Source of the DNA: Archilochus colubris
Lineage: Eukaryota; Chordata; Aves; Apodiformes; Trochilidae
Assembly (NCBI GenBank): GCA_023079485.1
Contig: CM041092.1
Coordinates: forward strand, 7,019,127 to 7,083,126
DNA length: 64,000 nt
Direction: 5' to 3'
Part shown: one piece after another, positions 29,101 to 44,100 of the stretch
Layout: the number at the start of each line of letters is the position of its first letter
How positions within the stretch are numbered: position 1 is the stretch's first letter
Position numbers and translations under genes: made by a program
Notes under the pieces: model-generated
The model's database searches: none
Told to the model about the DNA's origin: nothing
What the model saw: the letters and a program-made list of their open reading frames with translations, nothing else

Positions 29101-32100
29101 GAAGATCAAAAACTCTTCAGTTACCTTTATTTTCCCTTCACAGTGAGGAAAACCATCCATAGGAGGCAATTCACACTGTTCTTGGGCTCCATTTATGAGA
29201 TCTAAAGGGAAACATAGAACATAACTGAATTTAATTTCACAGTTCTGACAGATAGTTTAATGAATCCTTCCTTTTATTTCCATGAATCCACAAACCAGAC
29301 TGACAAGTCCTTCTGTGTAATATTTGTTATAACTCTAAAATTCAGTCTGCTCTGTTTTACCTTAGAGTAAAATGGTTGCATAGATTGCAACTCTGACTTG
29401 CAGTAAAAGTGCTTAATTACAGAACCTGGACTAATCCACACTGAAAATAACTAAAACCAAAATATCTTCCTAATCAAAGTGTGATTAAAAGTACTAAATT
29501 GCAACAATTTGTTTCCAATCCTTAAACATTTGTTAAATGTATGTTTCTCTTAAACACAAGCCCTAGATCTTCCTGTTCTGTTATCACTTTCCATAATCCA
29601 CAGCTTGGCATCAGACACATAACCCAATTAATAAATGTTGCAACATGACCTAAATTTATAACTGAGTAGCACTAGATAGCACCTCATGAAAAAAAAAAAT
29701 TCTGATGGTCTCCCAAGGACTTTTTTCTTTTTTGCCTATTTTAGTATTTTATCATTCTAGAGTTTTGCAACACAAGAGTGTAACACAGAGTAATGTTTCT
29801 AGTCCATGAGCCAAAGGAGGACTTTTAAAGGACATAACTGCACCAACGCCAGGATGGCACTTTCTTCTAAGAACTTAACAGAATCCTCTAAGGCAGGCTT
29901 TTAAGGGAAGAAAAATTACTAAAGTAGTGGAGAGATTCTTGCCAAAGGCAGAGGAGGAAAAAAGGTTTGCACTTTAGGTATTTCATCCGAGAGTTATCTA
30001 AATTATTCCTGCATCATTTCTAGCATTTCCCATGGGTAAGAATCAGGATCATTAAAGCCAAACATCTATCAACCTAGAAGCACTAGAATAGATCAATGGA
30101 TAAAAGTTAAAACATTGACATATACAAAAAATGCCTCCTGATTTATCTGAGTATTTTCCTTTTTTATTTTTATTTTTTTTAAATAGTTTCCTTAAAAAAT
30201 AAGAACTAGAAATATGAGTGAAGAACTGCAAAATGGAGCAGATGGGGAAAGAAGAATCATGCCAGGAAAAAGACACATATTTGGCAGTCTCTGCAGCAGC
30301 AGTAGTTTGACAAACTGAGCTGTACTGCCAATGACAACAACACTGAAGTGAAGTAGCTTTTAAGTTGACCTTGTAATTTCAAATCAATGAGCACTTCCAA
30401 AATATTCTCCTTTATCTTCTTATCCTTATGGGATTCTTGCAGACAAGTCCCCTGCATCTGCTCCAAGGAAGAACTTAAAGAACACACATACAAATATCAA
30501 CAACTTAAAAATTGGTTCAAAACTGAGTCAGTACAGCTGGATAACAATGGGACTTCGTGCCTTACTGCTGTTCAGGAATCAAATTGAAATCAGTGCTTAA
30601 GATCAAACAGCAAAAAGCCCTACCTTAAAATGAAAATAGGCATGGTTAGGATGATGGCAATTTTCAGTAATCAATATAATGCCATTACAAAAACTTCGTG
30701 ATCTTAACTGTGGGCTTTTTTTCTCCCCTGAAATTCATAAGTGCAGAGGCTTCATAAAGCATGCCAAATACACATCTTCCTAAAACATTAAAGTCTTTTT
30801 AAATCTATGATATAACATCAGAGATGCAGTTCAACTACAGGGAAAATTCAGCTTTTAGCATCGTAGAGAACTTAAGGTAAAATATTCTGAATGTCTGAGT
30901 AATTCTATTCAATCAAGTCTTTGTATCAATTTCAGTTGCATTTGGACAAGTTATACTTGCTATGCTCAAAGGTTTTTTTGCTTCCCCCCATAGTTACTAT
31001 ATAGAGAACCAACCAGCTATAAATAGCAATTTTCAGAGAGGTAAGAGAATCATTACACTCTGAAGGAGAAGGTATTATTAATGGCATTCCACATGTATTT
31101 CCACAAACTATTTCCACTGCTACAGTGATTTCTTAAGGGGTATCCTTCCTTAGCCACTACTGGCCCCTCCCCATGCCAACACTACCACTCAACTTGACTC
31201 ATGGTTAGATCACAGATATGTTATCAGTTAAAAATAGTTCTTGCCCAAAATTATGAATTCAAACCAGAAAAAAATTTGCTTGGCACTACAGGGTAAGTAA
31301 AGCAGAGGTGGGAAGGACAGACCCCCAGGGGCTGCAGTTGCAGCAGGAGGAGCCACTAACACACCCTAGCAAAGCCACTTAAGAAAACATAACATACAGC
31401 CTTTGTACTGCTTGCTCTGGGCTAAAAAAACCCTCCTGTGCAAGATGGTCAGTACTCCTTAGACATGATGTTACTCTTTCAGCTCCTTATAAAATGTAGA
31501 AAAGTACCCAAAAGCTGCTCTTCTGCCCTTTCTGTTGGTTGGAAGGTATAGCTTCTCAATAGGAAGTATCCATAAGCTTTGTCTTCTGTCTCAAGGTACC
31601 TATGTTAGTGTATCAAGTGCCTTCCAGTTCAGAGGGTTGGTCAGGCAAACCCTCTTCTTCTGAAGTCTCTTTAAGTACAGGACAAAACATATAAACAGGA
31701 CGCAATTCTTTATTCTACAGCATAAACACCTTCCCTGCCAAGTTTTTCACTTAAATCATATTGCATTTTAATGAGTATCCTGTGATCTGTCAAAGAAAGG
31801 AAGGATGGAGCAAAACACCCCAGGATACCCAGAGTGACATTTCTGGTAAATACACAATTGCAGCCCATTCACCAGCTTGCTCTTCCCATGTGCAAACACT
31901 TTCTGCATGTTTGTGTGCTTTTGTAGGTGGGCAGTGATCTTTGCTGCTGTTCATTGTTCAAAAGCTTTAAGAGGATCCCTATATTTGCAAGAATAAAACC
32001 TGCCTTGTTCCAACAGTCACAGATTGCACCCACCACACACATCAACACCTCAGCTGAGCTGTGGCAGTGCTGCAGACAGAGCCTTTCCACGCAGAAAGCC

Positions 32101-35100
32101 AACTCTTCCAGCTCTTCTTGTCCCTGCATGTTCCCAGAAGGAAAAAGCAAGCACCAGACATATATGTCAGCACAAGCTGCAGATTTTCTCAGGCTTCTGG
32201 TCTCCCCTGTGACCAGCTGCACTCAGGGCTTTTTCCACAGCAGCCCCTCTTGCTTTTGCACTGGGATGACTGATACACAAACAGCAAACTTGATGTCCCC
32301 AGAATAATCTGTGCAGGGAACAGATTATTTACCTCTAACCATGGTAAATGAAGTATTAATGGCCCTACTAGCACTTCCAAAATACTTTCTGCTGTTTACT
32401 GTTTCCAAGAGCACCTGATGTGAGTGGACACATGGTTCTTTGTTGCTGGCTAAGCCTAAACCATGAGGAATTACACTTCAGCTCCTCCATCCACTCACGA
32501 CAAGCTAGGCACAAGGGATACGCTGGAGCCTCTGGGGTACAGCCAGTGGGCTCCCTTCCGCACCCTTGGTAAACTACCTGTTCTGAACTATGGATGTAAA
32601 AATGGGAAACATCCTCAGAAAATACCTACGTTTTTGATTTTTGGCCAGCCTTTTCAAACAGAAAACCACTGCTACAAGCTAACAGACCAGCCTGAGGTCT
32701 TCAAACCACACCACACAGCTGGACCAGGCAAAGTAGCAGCAAGGGTTGGACACTGCCAAACCAGCTCACTACCTTTTTTGGGGACAGGTTTTGATCATCC
32801 ATGCCTCTTTCTAAAAAGGAATCCAGAGGTGAGCAAATCTTGTGTATCTCATGGACAGCTGGGACCAAGCACAACCAGTTACTGGCAATTTACACTTTTG
32901 GATGGGTTACTAAGACAGGGGAGATGAAGAAAGTAGAACCCTGAGGATGCTGATCTACACATCTGGATCTTTCAAAGCATGAAAAGCAAATATTAAAACA
33001 CAAGTCAAGAGTTTAAAGTTTCTTATCATTTGGAGATGATAAAAAAACCTCCCAATATCTTATGAACATTCTTGTTAAAAAAATTTGGTTAAAAGCATAA
33101 TGCTGTTGCCAAAATCACATTGGATAGTTCTTTCCTGAAGGGGAAAAAATACATTAAACCAGACATTAAAGTTACTTCTGTTGGAAAATAGCATTTGAGA
33201 AACCACAAGGACTTTTATCTTTAATTAGGATTTATATAATTTAAAATACAAGTTCTGAGATATATTTTCCCAGCTAAAACTTACAACTCACAGCCAAAAA
33301 AGTCAGAAATAAAGCAAGTGTCATGTCAGTACAAAGCAACAGTAGATTATACAAAGTTTTTTTTCTCTTAAGCTTTGTGTGAGCCATATTAATTCCTATT
33401 CTACAGACACCTAAGTGTTTTTGAAGTCATGCACAGCTTTCTTCCTCTTGACTGCTGCTATGCAAAGATACACTTATTAAACATTTATCTTGTGTGATGT
33501 TACATTAAAAGTCAATGAGTTGACACTGAAAATATGTATGTGAGCATATTATAAACCTTAGAGCACACAGTTGCTATAGGTTATCCTGGAAAAAAACCAG
33601 AACATTTTGATAAAACACCAAGTAACTAGATTTAAAAACCCCCTCTTTTAAAATACAGTGCTCTATCTGTGAGGTCCTGAGATAGTCAATATATAACCAA
33701 CCAAAACTCCATCCCATGTTTAGAAAGGAAATACAGGTTCACTCTGCAAATGTCTGTGGTTGTGTAGAGATAGATACACAGCTCTGCACCAGAGAATGTT
33801 AGTGCACAGCACGTGAAACTCAACTTGTGAACAATCACCAGGCACTTCAGTGCAAAGTCTGGCACATCAGGATGGATGAGTTGGCAGACTTAAGCTAAGC
33901 CACCTCAGTTGTGTTAGAAAAGATATTTCTCCCTTGTTGCTCTGTATGAGCTGAAGCCCCTGCCTTTGACACTGCCCTCTTGAAACACCAGTTCACAGGT
34001 ATTGATCTTCATCATCTCTTCATGTCCACAGGTTTAGTTTAGTTTATAGAACAACACTAAGGAAGGAATTATGTTGTTAAAAGTGCAGTCTGTGGTAAAG
34101 AGCTATTGTTTTTTTTGTCTGCTTCCAAGTTAGTCTTTAACAAAACAGTAAAAATAGGTGATAGTAAGTGCTACACACATATTTTGTAACTTTCCTGTAT
34201 TGCATCATCTGGAAGAGACTGAAAATTCTGCTTCAGTTTTTCTCCATCTGTTAAAAGACAATCTGCTAAGATACTAAACTGAGTACAAGTTAAAAGTAGT
34301 TACTGCTTACTGAGAGGCATTCTATTTATCATAAAAGTTTTAAAATAAAAAATGAAAAAGAAGGCAAAATAAAATACTATTGAAACTGCAAACTGTGACA
34401 CCACCAGCCTATCTAGTCTGCCAGGGACCAATTCTTCATTATCAGAACTGAACTACCTTGGGAATTTTACATGACACAAAGGTTTATATACTTTGGAACC
34501 TCGAGGCTAAACCCCAGATCTTTAGAGTAGTGAAAAAAAAAAAGCATATTAGACTATGTTTTGATGACATATAGCACAGATAATAGCTCAACTCATAGCA
34601 TTTACCCTCAGCATATCTAAATAAAATCAGGAGCCTCCCTAGTACTAAAAGACAACCATATACAATTAAGTCTACTTACCAATTTTATATCTATTTGTCC
34701 TCTTTCTCATTTTGATCATTAAATAAAAGTATTACTCTTACTTTAACTCAGGAAACCCTTCTCTTGTGTCTTTTTCAATTCTGAAATCTGTTATCTACAG
34801 TTAGACATAACACTGTAGTTAAGGTCTCCTTTCCCTTCTCCCATTAATTAACACATTCTCAATTTAATTCACAATCTTAATCTCCAACTAGTATGATATC
34901 TTCAGAGAGAATTTACAATGTGAGCTGGAAGCACCAGCAGCATATTCAATGTAATGAGCTAAAGATTCCAAGATTTTAAATGAAGAGCACAAATAGCTTT
35001 CTACTGACACTGAAAAAACTTCAGTAGCAAAGTATTGGTATGATTTAAAGAAAATTAACTTTTCTAGTGCTAGCCCATCCTCACACCAGCTGTGCTGCTA

Positions 35101-38100
35101 TGTTCCATTAACACTACTGAAATCAATGCAGTCTGGGGAGAATTCAAGCAGTAGTCAAGTAGTTAATCAAAATGCAGCCCAGGGGACCACTAACAGCCCC
35201 CTTCAGCACTACTGATAGAGCTCAGCACTGCAATGGAAAATATTCACATGTGGTCTTCTGCAGTCATTACACTGTGCTGCAACAGCAAGGCTTGAAAGCA
35301 CACAGCTCTCCCCAGCTACTGCTTTTGTGGGAGGCAAATGGACAGCAACATGGGAAAAACTGCCTGCTTGCTACTGTATACAGTGTGGAAAAAGAATACA
35401 ATGGATAAAGCACAATAAATACCAGTAAAAGCAAAGCATTACCCTGAGAAAGCTGTAATCTTGGCTATTAGAACCATGCAGCCCACATCCTGTTACATCT
35501 GGTACACAATGATGTTCTGTGGGAGAAGTATTTTACGTTTTAAGGCATGACCATACAGAACATTGTACATACTGTGTTACCTGAAGAAAAGCCTGCTGTA
35601 GCCCACTTAAGACAGGGGGACAACTTTAGAAATTCAAAATAATATCCATTATCTTAGCTTTTTTTTAATTATTTTTTTAAATCTGATTTGTATCTGAAGC
35701 ACAGAACCATGGGGCAAGCTATAGCTGCAGACTGTTTAAGCTAAGGAGGCTGCTACATGTGTATAACAAAGTTCTTTGGGCAGAGCCATGGAAAAAAATC
35801 AACTGATGGAGAAATTACCTGAGTCTTCCTCCTCCATTTAAAAGTGTGTCAGCCTCAGGTGTTTAGGAAGGACATGGAAATACCATGACCAAGGTCCAGA
35901 CTTGCCAGCCTGCCGTGCTACATACTGACAAAGGATTCCAGGTACCTGACAGGCATCCAAGCCACCGTGTCTTAGATGACAAGTAAATACTGAAATGTGC
36001 ATTCTAATGAGTTACTTTAAAGGTGTTTAATATTAAAGTTGTTAAAAGAGAACCCAACAGCCAATGCAGCAGACCAAGTTAAGGCACAAAAGGCATGGAA
36101 ACTCTGAACAGACACACCAAATGTATTGTCCCTCCCTGAGCACTGCTACAGACAGCAACCCAACACTTAAATGTTCTTAAATTTTAGAAAGTTCTCCAAG
36201 TACCAGATATGCACAGGAGAGGTGTGGGGGAGGATTTGATATGAACCTTCACTTGCTCATTTTTATGGGATCAAAGACACACAATTAAAATCCTCTGAAG
36301 TGACACTTTTCAAGGAAGAAGAACATGTTGTAAACAACCAGTTTGGCAAAGTTTTCAGTGCAATTATATTACCTGAGGTGTTAAATGGTTATGCTTATCA
36401 AAAAGTTGACTTTTCTGAGAACAAGCAAAGACAATGGCCTCAGAGTACCTTGGCTCTTGCTTTAAATCAACATTTTCTTTTCAATAAAAATTAAATAAAA
36501 TTTCAATAAAAATTGTTTTGCAACATGCATATTCAGAATTGATACTAGTTATTTAGTAGTGTTTTAAAGCCTGAGGAATTGAATGTTTCTCTTAGTTTGC
36601 TTAAATCAAGTTTCTCCCATAGCTGCCAGAAGAACACATTAGGAGTTCATAATTTAGAAAACATAAATAAACAACCCAAAACGAAGCCCAAACCAAACCC
36701 AACCCAACCCATAACACACAAACCTGCTTAGTAAAAAAAAAACAAAAAAAAACCGACAACAAAAAACAACACATGAAGGAAACAGAGGACTGATTCTTAG
36801 ACCATGTTTGTGCAGGTTGCCCTGTCTGATGAAATGTGTGTAGTGCATCTCAGTCCCACAAAAATCAAGTATTTCTTTCACAGTCATGTTGGGAAAGCCA
36901 AGCAGTTAAAAGCCAAGTTGCCAAAACCAACCTGATTTTGTGCCTATCACATAGAACCCAGGATTCAGCTACAACAGAAGCAGTCATGCTGACAAGCTCT
37001 GCTTGGAAGTGCCATGGTTTCATATTTCCTCCTTTCTGTTTAATCATCTCCAGAACAGCAACTTTACCTGGGAGTGTTATTTGTGGCATTGGCTCAAGGC
37101 TTCCTGTTCTAAAGGCTGATGAAAACTTTTATCTTCAAGGCACCCAAGGTTTAGATTAATACTTTCTTGTGTGCATGGGAATATATTACTTTCCACAAAT
37201 GCAGAAAGGATGGTTACTGAAGACCTTTACTTCTCATGTTCAACTCGGATAAAAAAGGGCAAGGGAGAGAAGGAAAGAGGAGTTTATTGCTTCTGAAACA
37301 GCTGAAGCCTTACAGGCATCTTGATTAACAATTCACTCTTTCAGAGGAGTTGAAAATTCTCAATGTATAAACAAATGGGTTGGTCAATGTTTTTGAGAAG
37401 AAGAAAAAGGAAAAAAAGCATGTTTATCATTTTACACATATTTGTAGAGAGGAAAAAAAAAGAGTAAACCTAACCTCCCACTCAAGCTGCTCAAGATGCT
37501 CCAGGGCTTTGCTTTTTATCAGCCTCACCTCTTAGCTGAGGTCCTCTCAACTTCTATGGGATTAGGATTAAAAATGTTTGTGATACTAAGAGTTTATGCT
37601 CTCAATGAAAGATTTTCCAAAATGAACTTCAGAGGAAGAAATGAGGTGTAGCATCATGTCACAAACTCTAAACCTAAACACAGTAAGGGTACGGATACAT
37701 AGTACAATCTACATATACATCAACAATCCTCCCTGTTTCAGAGTCTGAAAAGGAAAACAGATTTCTGGTCTCTAATTGGGAAGTCAAAATGAATGAAATA
37801 AAAGTTTGAGTTCACCTACTTCAGAGACAGCTGAGTTACAATCCTTACTAAATCCTCAACATTTCCTCCTACCAACTCTTATCACTTTATTAGGAATGAG
37901 CATAATCCAGATGGATTTTCTTCAGATCCTTTTACCAGAGAGTGATATTTTCCATTACACATTTCACCACTGCCACATCAGTTCTGCAGCATGCTTGACA
38001 GCCAGAGGTTAAATTCCCACTGTCAAATTACAACAGTCCTTAATCCCACAAAAATAGTATTTCAATCCATAAACCTGAATTATGGTCACATAACTGTTAT

Positions 38101-41100
38101 TTATTAAAGTGAGATAAAACCATAACCTGGACAGATTTCAGTAACTTGACCCTGGAACTGTATCAGGATTCTTGAATTATCACAATCTTCTGTAGCACAT
38201 GGATGCTGTTTTTAGGACTACTTTCTGAACTAAGCAATATTCTTAGTGAAAGAAAATTCCACTTGCAGAGATGTGCTGGGAGGAGAAACATTGACTAATT
38301 ATCATTATAATCTCTTTTCTTCCTAGTTTGCTAATAAGAGTATTTTTTCCATGCAAGAGTAATTTAAAATGCACAATGAAAAGCTCATAGCACGTTCAGA
38401 TTGACAAATCCAGCCTGCCATAGCAGTCAGCTTTCACTTATAAGAAAAATATTATGTTTTCTTGTTGACTTTGTGTCCAGTCATTATCAGCAATGAGGAC
38501 AAATATTTGCAGCATAATCACCTTTCTGTCATCATGTCTCATTCTATCCCTTATAGACAGTATACAACATACAGTAAACTTTACACAAGGTCAGTGAGGA
38601 CAGAATGTAGATTTCAGGATGAATAGTGACTCCACTATTTATCACCAAGCTTTACAAGCAGTGTCAGTGGCTGCCAAAGTGCAGCTAAGGCCTGCAGGAA
38701 GCAGAAAGGTGAAGGGACATGGTTATATAGATTAGAGAACCAGGTCTCAGTGTACTGTGATAGCTCAATCCAAAATTAATAAATGCATGAAGCAGCTCCA
38801 CTGGAAGCAGGCCTCCTCTAGGAAAATCTGCTAATGACACTGCACTGTTGCACTGATGAATGAGGCTATAAAATGCCTAATTTATTTCAGAGTTTCAAGC
38901 AGTGACTCCAAGGAAAAAGAAAAGATTTGCAGAAAAGTAAACTCAAGATGCCTTTAAAAAAACATTACTAAAAATACTAAACCTGATGCTAGGATGCTTT
39001 ATAAATACTGTAGTTGTCCACAGGAAGAGGAAAATGACTAACAACAGCTAACATGAATTTCTATAAAGTCAGCATTAAAATATTATAGCTGATATAGAAA
39101 TAATAATCCTAACATGTTTGCTTCCTGTGATCACAGTGTACCAGCTGAATAAACTGGGGAAAGTATTGTGTATTTGTATACACACACTTCAGCCCCAGTG
39201 AAATGACAAACTGTTGGGTAACAAAATGCCTCCTCTATAACAATTTTCAGATTATCTCTATTGATCTAGCACACATTAAAAAAAAAGAAAGAAAAAAAGG
39301 AAAAAAGGAAGCTGCTGAAATATTACAGAAAAAACCAAAACCAACACTGTGGCTGGCAAGCTGTATTGTAATCAAAATGTTTACTCACCTTGCTTATTTT
39401 CTGAATGATTCCTTCCTAACTGAGAAGATACTTGTATTTTATTTTCACTGGAATCATATGGCTTCCAGGGTTTCCTACTGTCAGAAAACTGCTATGAAGT
39501 CAGAAGTAGAAACAAGTTTTTCATTTCCATTTGACTGCCTATGATCAGATGAATTTCCACTGATTGCTTCCAAGTAGGCACTTTAACACAAGGATGAGCT
39601 TCAAGGTCTGTTTTACCCATTGACTGTCCAGCCTAGAGACAGCTGAACAGTTATATTATCCAAACAGGCATGGGGATAATACATTAATCTAACATTAAGA
39701 AACTGTTTCCTTAAGGTTTTTCTGTTTTTGCTGTTTAATATAGTTGCTTCAGATATTTTAAACTTAGTATACCAAGACTCAAAGGTAAAAAACTGAAGCT
39801 CTAATAAGACAAGTGGTGTTCTTACCACAAAAGCAATCCTCAGGCAGCAAAAAGCTACATAAACACTGCAGACTGAAAACTCCTACCAAGCTCCTTAAAC
39901 AGTGCTCATGAGCACATTCTAACAATAACAAAATTCAGCTCACCCGAAGATGACAGATGCTTCCTTATCAGCTAAAAACAATGATCAATTATACAAATGT
40001 ATAAGCAACAAACAGCATGACTACACTGCTTCCAACTATCTGCTAAGGTATTGAAATAACAGCATCAGGTCTTTCTTTTGTCCAGCTATGAAAAAAAAAT
40101 ATAGAGATGGTTTTCACTATATATATAGCCCAGAAACTGTAACAATACTGGACTACTTCACTTTCCATCCAAGTGGAAGATCTTCTAACAAAGATCTTGT
40201 GTTGTTTTCCTTGTGACAGCAACACATCTGCAGGTGCTACATCTCAAGGATTGGACTCAAGGGTTGGACTTGATGATCTCTAAGGTCCCTTCCAACCCAG
40301 CCCATTCTATGATTCTATGATTCTTCAATCACTTGTTTGCAATCTGCCTTGACTCTAACCAAGAGGAGAGTCACAGTCAGGGTAGGGGGTGGGAGAAGGT
40401 ACCAGAAGGCCACGTGCAGTAAAACACACATGTAAAGGAATGCTGTAAATGCACATTTTTTATATGTGGCAAGAGAGAAACAAAGGTTTGTCTCACCAAG
40501 AGATAATATGCCTTTAATGTCCTGGTACCAATAAAGCCAGCTAGGACAGAGTAGCTGACACAGCAACTCTGCCAGCACACTGTCATCAGGTGTCAACTGT
40601 ACATCTGCTCTCCCAGACTTCCTGCCAGTGGCATTACCCTACCAAAGGCAGCATCTGCTTCTTTATTTTCACAAATTTACGAAGATAATACCCTCTCAAT
40701 GTATTTATTTTTACAGGAAACCCTAGCACAGGCAAAACTTAGAAGCACAGCTATCAACTTGTTTACCAAGCTGCCCTAACTCTGCTGCTCTGCTCCCTGT
40801 TTGGGGCTGCAAAGATCATTAGCAGAGCAGCCTGAGCTCTTACTAAGGGTCAGAACAGCCAGTATCTGTTTAGACTTGGTGGCTGAGCAAATGCAGGGCA
40901 ATAGACCAGGCAGTATAAACAAGATTTGTTCAGTGTACCAACCACATTCACAGCTAAAGGAACAGACATGCATCTGAAGAGACCAACAAGGCATTTTACC
41001 ACCAGAGCATGACCCTAGTGCTTCAAGAAGTTTTAAGTACACTGAACAGCCCATTCAATGGAAACAAAACCAATGACTTCAAATTATGCTGCAAAACATA

Positions 41101-44100
41101 TATTTATTTAAGCTGAAGGTACCAGGTAGGTCACAGTCACCTCTGTGTGTCAAATCATAAGAGTTACCCATCAGAGTAGGGAAGGACATCTTTTAATCAT
41201 ATCCAGTAACAAATTTTCTTTTAGCTAACAACCAATGAAGTACACATGGTAGAAATGCAGAGAAGAGTCAAACAGATCCAAGTAATTAGGCTCTGAGAGA
41301 AAATGACTGCACAGTTTCATTGCTCTGAAGTGCAACCACTTAAAGTCTGAAACATAACCTATGAGCAAGATAGATTATAACCCTTTGGCAAAGAATTTCA
41401 TTTTCTTCAATGTGTTCAAGAAACCATAGAAGAAAGTCTTCCTCTGAGCTTGTCAAAGATCACAAGACAAAGGTTGACATTGATATAGGCTAGACCTTGA
41501 ATTCTGTTTTTCAAGACATTCCACATACATAACACTGAAAATTCTTGTTATAGCCAAGAGAGAATTACAAATTAAACAGCCCATAAACACTTCAAACAGT
41601 TGCCATACCCACCTGCTACATTAAGCTTTTCAACTGCTCCTAAGCTGGGAGCAGGAGTGGTAGTATTGTTGGTAGAGTTTGCTCCTGTTCCATTAAGTAC
41701 AAGATTTTCCACCTTGGACTCCAGCTTCCCGATGCGCTGCAGGATATTATCCAACAAGACAGCAAGTGTCTTCTTCAAATCTACAAATGCAAAGGAAAAG
41801 TTTAAGGCTTAAGGCAATGCACACTGTCAGACAAGAAAAAAAAAATACAAGAATGAAACTGGAGTATACACAGATTCTTTCAGTGCAAATAGTTGTCATT
41901 AGCAGTTTAATGGACAAATGTTCATTCAGCCTCATACAAGTTTCTGTGGACATGGAACTTGTCTCGCAGGGTATTTTAGAAAGCACACTGCAACTCATAT
42001 ATATATATATCCTGTATTGAAAGTGAAACATGTCCCTTTATGGGTACATACATGGGAACAAAAACATGCTTTTTGGTAATTGCTCAAACAATAATAAGTT
42101 GCTTAAATAGTACGGAATCTAAACCTAAATCCATATTCAAGCACTAGCAGAGGAACTGTCTGTTAGAGGTTCAGTCATCTGGAAACAAAAATTCCCTTCC
42201 AAAAGAAGGGACAAAACAACCTTCTGCATCTCCTCCACCACAACCACATCCTGCACTGGCAAAAAATGTTCAGTTCAATTTTTCAGTTTAACACATAAAA
42301 GACCACGAATCAGCTGTTTTTTCACAGTGTTGATCACTTCTACCAGAACTCCTTTCCTGTAAAAGCAACACAGTAACAGGAGTCTGCATATCAAACACCA
42401 ACCCAGAGAGTTCTCTTGATAGTTTTTCTTTCCTTTTCCTTTTGTTCAGATTTCTCAAAGTAACCCAGACTCAGAGAACTGTGGGCAAGCAGGGAAAACA
42501 CAGACCACTTTCAGAATGAACTGTACAACTATAGTGGCAGCAAGCCAAAAAAAAAAGATAAAAGAAAGTATTGTTCTTTGTTCACTTACTTATGTCTCAA
42601 GATTAAAGAATTTGGTACAACGAATTTACATTATATACCCATTTAATTACATCTGCACATGTTAAATACATTTTCTACTTTCCACAACTTTAGAATCAAG
42701 TAACTTTTTATCAGTAATAAAACGTTTCTTAATACATCTAAAGAGATTCCTCTGCCCCAACATCAGTTGTATTTTTTGCCACTCTTATTTTGTGCTACCT
42801 TGATTTTTTTCCCATGACTAGCACAAATTTTGTGCAAATGAGAGAGTAAATAAGAAAAGACTACTGCTTTTAGAAAATTATAATTCTCTTTTTTTTTCCA
42901 AATAAAAGGAGGGTTACATTTATTCCACAGAGCCATAAAATAGATATTTTTCTTTATAACTCTGGGTATTCCCTTGTTGTTTAAGGATCAGGAGATGGAA
43001 TCTTAAGCACTGATGATCTGAGTTATCTTAGGAGGGGCCCCAAAAGGTTGGGTTTTTTTTTTTGTTATAACCAAAATTTTAACATGAACAAAATCATGGC
43101 AGAGAAGGAGAGAAAAACCTAGGAATAAGGTAGTAAAAAAATAAAATCCAGGAAAGAATAAGAAACACAACAAATATAAACCTGTGTACAGATCATAAAC
43201 AGGATGATGGATAACACTGTAATTTTTAAATACTGATAGCAAAACACTTGTGAGAAATTGCTTACAAGAACAAAAAAGTAATTGGAGGCCAGTTGGAGAA
43301 GGGGAGGACAGAAGCAAAGATCATTAATTTTTGTAAAACAAATGCTTATTGCTATAAAAAATTTAATGCTCACTGTGTATGTTTGGACTACAACTTTCAA
43401 AAGAAAAGTGTTTGATTCACCTACCTGACAGCTCAACATATGGCAGAAAGAAAAAGAGAGAAATAAAAATGGAAAAGGTCCTTCCTAACCAGAATGATTT
43501 GGTGAATCTGTGAAACTAGCTTGTATTTTCAATAATTATCATTTTACTCAGTTTCACAAAGTATTATTTAACATGGTGTTATTCAGTCACTTGTAGCATA
43601 CCTTTCCCTCTACTATTTTATATAAACCTATTACCATTATTTTGCTCCCTTCTAAACTCCTTAATTGAACACACCTGTCTGAACTTGCCTTTAAAGATAA
43701 AATTCCTCTTAGCCATGGAACCTGACATTTCTACACAAGATTTACCTCTACCTTTACAGAAACATTAAAAGGTTACTTCACCCATTTTCAAATGCAGTTT
43801 CACCTCTGGGGAACTTACTCCCCTGGGGGATTTTGAGCAGGAAATGAGTGCCACAGGCAGCAAGATGCAAGGGGATCTTATTTTACAGATACTCTATACC
43901 TAGGGCACAGATTAATGCAGTTAGCCCTCAATTTTGGGGGACATACTTGATTTTGGGGTTGAGGTTTTTTTTTCCTTCTTCAATTCATCTACCATCAAGA
44001 ACCCTTATAAGAAAATGGGACACTGATGCTGGCTATAGGGCAGCCAGGGGGTTATTTTAAGCCTATGCACACAATTTTGTAGGGATCTCTACTTGTTTGC

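Larger units (their letters stand above)
29202..41612 (-). other. MGAT5 intron between coding exons 2 and 3
   Basis: At 12,411 nt this is the longest complete intron in the window. It contains a C/A-only-like tract at about 36660-36773, a short CR1 3' end at about 40255-40323, and a relatively GC-rich stretch at about 31300-32950 with open frames on both strands. Confidence 0.9.
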
